Origin: Methylobacterium sp. Leaf117
GTDB lineage: Bacteria; Pseudomonadota; Alphaproteobacteria; Rhizobiales; Beijerinckiaceae
DNA: 64,000 nucleotides
Reading direction: 5' to 3'
NCBI RefSeq assembly: GCF_001422985.1
Contig: NZ_LMNL01000037.1
Location: forward strand, 1-64,000
Both the position numbers and the translations under genes were made by a program. Of the stretch, positions 61,864-64,000 are shown one piece after another (the stretch's first letter is position 1; each line of letters opens with the position of its first letter). Under the pieces are notes generated by a model. That model searched no databases. It was not told where the DNA came from and saw nothing but the letters and a program-made list of their open reading frames with translations.

Positions 61864-62622
61864 ATGGCAATCCGCGAAAACGTCCCCCCGAAGCAACTCG
61901 CCTTCGACCTGCCGGCAGACCCGCGCTACGGCCGTGAAGACTTCCTCGTCGGTCCGGCCAACGAGGCCGCCTATGCGCTGGTCGAGGCCTGGCCGAACTG
62001 GCCCCACCCCGTATGCTTGCTCACCGGACCGCCGGGCAGCGGCAAGAGCCATCTCGCCTCGATTTGGGCGACCCGCTCGCATGCCTGGACGGCACAGGCC
62101 TCCGAGATCACTGCGGAGACGGTCCCACGCTTCCTGTCCAACGGCGCCCTGGTGGTCGAAGACATAGACCGGGCCGGCCCGCGCGACGAAGCGGCCCTGT
62201 TCCACCTGCTCAATCTCGCCCGCGAAAGAGCCTGTCCGGTCCTGATCACCTCCGCGACCTCGGTGGAGGCACTGGGGCTGACCACGGCGGATCTGCGCTC
62301 ACGGCTGCGCCTTGCGCCCAGCGCCATGATCCTGCCTCCCGACGACGCCCTCCTGCGAGCGGTTCTGGTCAAGCTGTTCGTAGACCGCCAACTCGTCGTT
62401 GACCTTGCGATCGTCGAGGCTCTCGCGCTCCGCATCGACCGCTCCCTCGGCCGCGCCCGGGAAGTCGTCACCGCCCTGGATCGCGACGCCCTGAGCCGGG
62501 GCCGGCGCATCACCAAGCCCCTGGCCCTGGCCGTGCTGGAGCGCCTCGGCTACGGCGCGGGTGAAGCCGACGACGACGAGGCATACGACAATCCAGCCGC
62601 CGACAGCGAAGCCCCCATCTGA
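61864..62622 (+). CDS. hdaA: DnaA regulatory inactivator HdaA
   Basis: DnaA-related AAA+ protein that, with the beta clamp, stimulates hydrolysis of DnaA-ATP and limits re-initiation of replication. The 252-residue protein has the clamp-binding motif QLAFDLP at residues 11-17, a Walker A GPPGSGKSHLAS, a Walker B-like LVVEDIDR and the sensor/lid region down to RSLGRAREVVTALDRDAL. It lacks DnaA's DNA-binding domain IV, as Hda proteins do. An acidic tail (EADDDEAYDNPAADSE) follows. It abuts the permease stop. ppk follows with its own Pho-type promoter. Confidence 0.92.
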   Translation: MAIRENVPPKQLAFDLPADPRYGREDFLVGPANEAAYALVEAWPNWPHPVCLLTGPPGSGKSHLASIWATRSHAWTAQASEITAETVPRFLSNGALVVEDIDRAGPRDEAALFHLLNLARERACPVLITSATSVEALGLTTADLRSRLRLAPSAMILPPDDALLRAVLVKLFVDRQLVVDLAIVEALALRIDRSLGRAREVVTALDRDALSRGRRITKPLALAVLERLGYGAGEADDDEAYDNPAADSEAPI

Positions 62623-62687
62623 ATGCGAGAACACGGCTCTCATCGACAGGAGCGACGGTCCTGATGCCCTCCTGGCAGCACCAGTGA

Positions 62688-62705
62688 TTGTCATTGAACT
62701 GTCAA
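62688..62705 (+). promoter_or_regulatory. Pho box upstream of ppk
   Basis: TTGTCATTGAACTGTCAA carries TGTCA twice at 11-bp spacing, differing from the PhoB consensus CTGTCATAAAACTGTCA at about three positions. A possible -10 (CATGCT, 62722-62727) stands 16 bp after it, and the TTG start lies at 62762. PhoB should activate ppk under phosphate starvation. Confidence 0.75.
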
Positions 62706-62761
62706 AAACGGCGGCCTTGCCCATGCTAGGAAGCCGATCCCGCGACGAAGGAGAAAGACTC

Positions 62762-64000
62762 TTGGGCGACATGGACTCGGACGCAACCGCACGGGACACC
62801 GGCATCCCGGACGCCGAAATCCCGCGGGGCACCGAGAGCCGCGCGCGACCGGCCCGCCCTGCTGCTCGGCGAAGCGCCCCCGCTTCGGCAGCCAGACCAC
62901 CTCAGGAGAAGATGGCCCCCAAAGAGACGCGGGTCGTGCCGGCGCCCGCCCCGGAGGCATTGCCGGATGCGGACCTCGATCTGCCGGCTGCTGAGGCAGG
63001 GACGGCCTCCGCCGAGGCAATCCCGGGCTCCGACGCTCGCGATTCCGTGCGTGAAGCCGGCCTCGCTCTGCGCCACTCGCCCGAGCGTTTCGTCAACCGC
63101 GAACTCTCGTGGCTGCAGTTCAATCGCCGTGTGCTCGAGGAGGCTTCGAACACCAACCACCCGTTGCTGGAGCAGGTGCGCTTCCTGTCGATCTCGGCCA
63201 ACAATCTGGACGAGTTCTTCATGGTGCGCGTCGCCGGCCTGCATGATCAGGTCCGCGCGGGACTGGTGCTGCCCTCGCAGGATGGGCTGACGCCGTCGGA
63301 GCAACTGGCCCGTGTCGGTTCCGAAGTCTCGCGCCTCGCCCTCGATCAGCAGACCCGATGGCGCGAACTGCGCCGCGACCTGCTCGGCGTCGGCATCGAA
63401 TTGGTGGAGCCCGCCTGTCTGACGCAGGAACATAAAGCGTGGCTGGAAGACTACTTCCTCAACCACGTCTTTCCGGTGCTGACGCCCCTCGCCATCGATC
63501 CGGCCCATCCGTTCCCGTTCATTCCAAATCTCGGCTCCACCATCGCGTTGATGCTGGTGCGTCCCCGCGATGGCCGGACCCTGCGGGCTCTCATTCGTCT
63601 TCCGGCGGTGCTCGACCGCTTCGTGCGCCTCCCTGACGCGGAGAACGATGCCACCGCGCGCTTCATCGCCATCGAGCAGGTCATCGTCCTGTTCACCGGA
63701 CGGCTATTCCCGGGCTATTCGCTGCGGGGACAGGGCGCTTTCCGGGTGATCCGCGATTCGGACCTCGAGATCGAGGAGGAGGCAGAGGACCTCGTCCTGC
63801 ATTTCGAGACAGCGCTGAAGCAGCGCCGCCGCGGCGTGGTCATCCGTCTCGAGGTCGAGGCCGGCATGCCCGAGGACCTGCGAGCTTTCGTCGCCGACGA
63901 GTTGGAGATCAGCACCGATGCGGTAATTTTCGTGGAGGGTATGCTGGCGCTCAACGAGCTGTCCCAGATCGTCGGGATCGACCGGCCGGACCTGAAGTTC
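62762..64000 (+). CDS. ppk: Polyphosphate kinase 1 (partial, 3' end outside window)
   Basis: Reversible synthesis of polyphosphate from ATP. 413 codons are present without a stop. A disordered N-terminal extension of about 100 residues (Ala/Pro/Arg-rich) precedes the PPK1 N-terminal domain: FVNRELSWLQFNRRVLEEA, VRFLSISANNLDEFFMVRVAG, then the middle domain VFPVLTPLAIDPAHPFPFIPNLG. The catalytic His regions lie beyond the window. I start at TTG 62762, as AAGGAG stands 8 nt upstream; ATG 62771 is only three codons later in the same frame. The Pho box at 62688 precedes it. Confidence 0.93.
   Translation, partial: MGDMDSDATARDTGIPDAEIPRGTESRARPARPAARRSAPASAARPPQEKMAPKETRVVPAPAPEALPDADLDLPAAEAGTASAEAIPGSDARDSVREAGLALRHSPERFVNRELSWLQFNRRVLEEASNTNHPLLEQVRFLSISANNLDEFFMVRVAGLHDQVRAGLVLPSQDGLTPSEQLARVGSEVSRLALDQQTRWRELRRDLLGVGIELVEPACLTQEHKAWLEDYFLNHVFPVLTPLAIDPAHPFPFIPNLGSTIALMLVRPRDGRTLRALIRLPAVLDRFVRLPDAENDATARFIAIEQVIVLFTGRLFPGYSLRGQGAFRVIRDSDLEIEEEAEDLVLHFETALKQRRRGVVIRLEVEAGMPEDLRAFVADELEISTDAVIFVEGMLALNELSQIVGIDRPDLKF

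Overview
The window is GC-rich chromosomal DNA from an alphaproteobacterium of the order Hyphomicrobiales (Rhizobiales), most likely Methylobacterium or Methylorubrum. The class-level evidence is a circularly permuted two-piece ssrA (tmRNA) gene, an HdaA-type DnaA regulator beside ppk, and promoters of the EcfG general-stress type (GGAAC-N16/17-CGTT). The genus is inferred from gene content, codon style and the many secreted Gly/Ala/Pro-rich proteins; no phylogenetic marker was compared.

Layout. 1-9190: end of an outer-membrane barrel gene, parE, a Tat-exported PhoX-type phosphatase, a secreted alpha/beta hydrolase and topA. 9349-14332: an AI-2E family permease with an extra C-terminal domain, a lone receiver protein, a small EcfG-type membrane protein, a zinc alcohol/formaldehyde dehydrogenase and two small overlapping genes. 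14380-16584: two-piece tmRNA, a YflT-like stress protein, a small secreted protein and tRNA-Arg(ACG). 17047-25757: a metal-handling block with an RND efflux operon on the minus strand (Cys-rich secreted protein, adaptor, pump, two small periplasmic proteins) and, divergently, a multicopper oxidase with Met/His repeats; copper is the likely substrate. 26168-30388: a cobalamin riboswitch followed by a TonB-dependent receptor and a PepSY membrane protein, an uptake operon. 30823-36625: small hypotheticals, an SDR, a PAP2 phosphatase, a DUF2147 protein, a class-C-type serine hydrolase and a DUF427 protein.

36751-44910: trehalose-phosphatase, glucokinase, DUF2459 protein, DegP protease, an aldo/keto reductase fragment, an aminotransferase, two secreted hypotheticals and kdsA. 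45089-54502: a stress-promoter Gly/Tyr/His-rich protein, a serralysin-type metalloprotease fused to a Hint domain, queF, enolase, a DCC thiol protein with a repeated Cys tail, a DUF1345 membrane protein, an EEP-family hydrolase, and a pair made of a pentapeptide-repeat membrane protein and a voltage-gated K+ channel. 54800-64000: a large hybrid sensor kinase, pyrB, purMN, a second AI-2E permease, hdaA, and the start of ppk behind a near-consensus Pho box.

Three regulatory threads cross the window: EcfG-type promoters (12239-12264, 45027-45051, weaker at 32880-32905), a B12 riboswitch on the receptor operon, and phosphate control of ppk. No prophage, CRISPR array, intact IS element or integrase was seen. 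Most of the region is core chromosome; the least ordinary parts are the metal block, the metalloprotease-Hint gene and the GTGA tandem repeat at 42921-42988.
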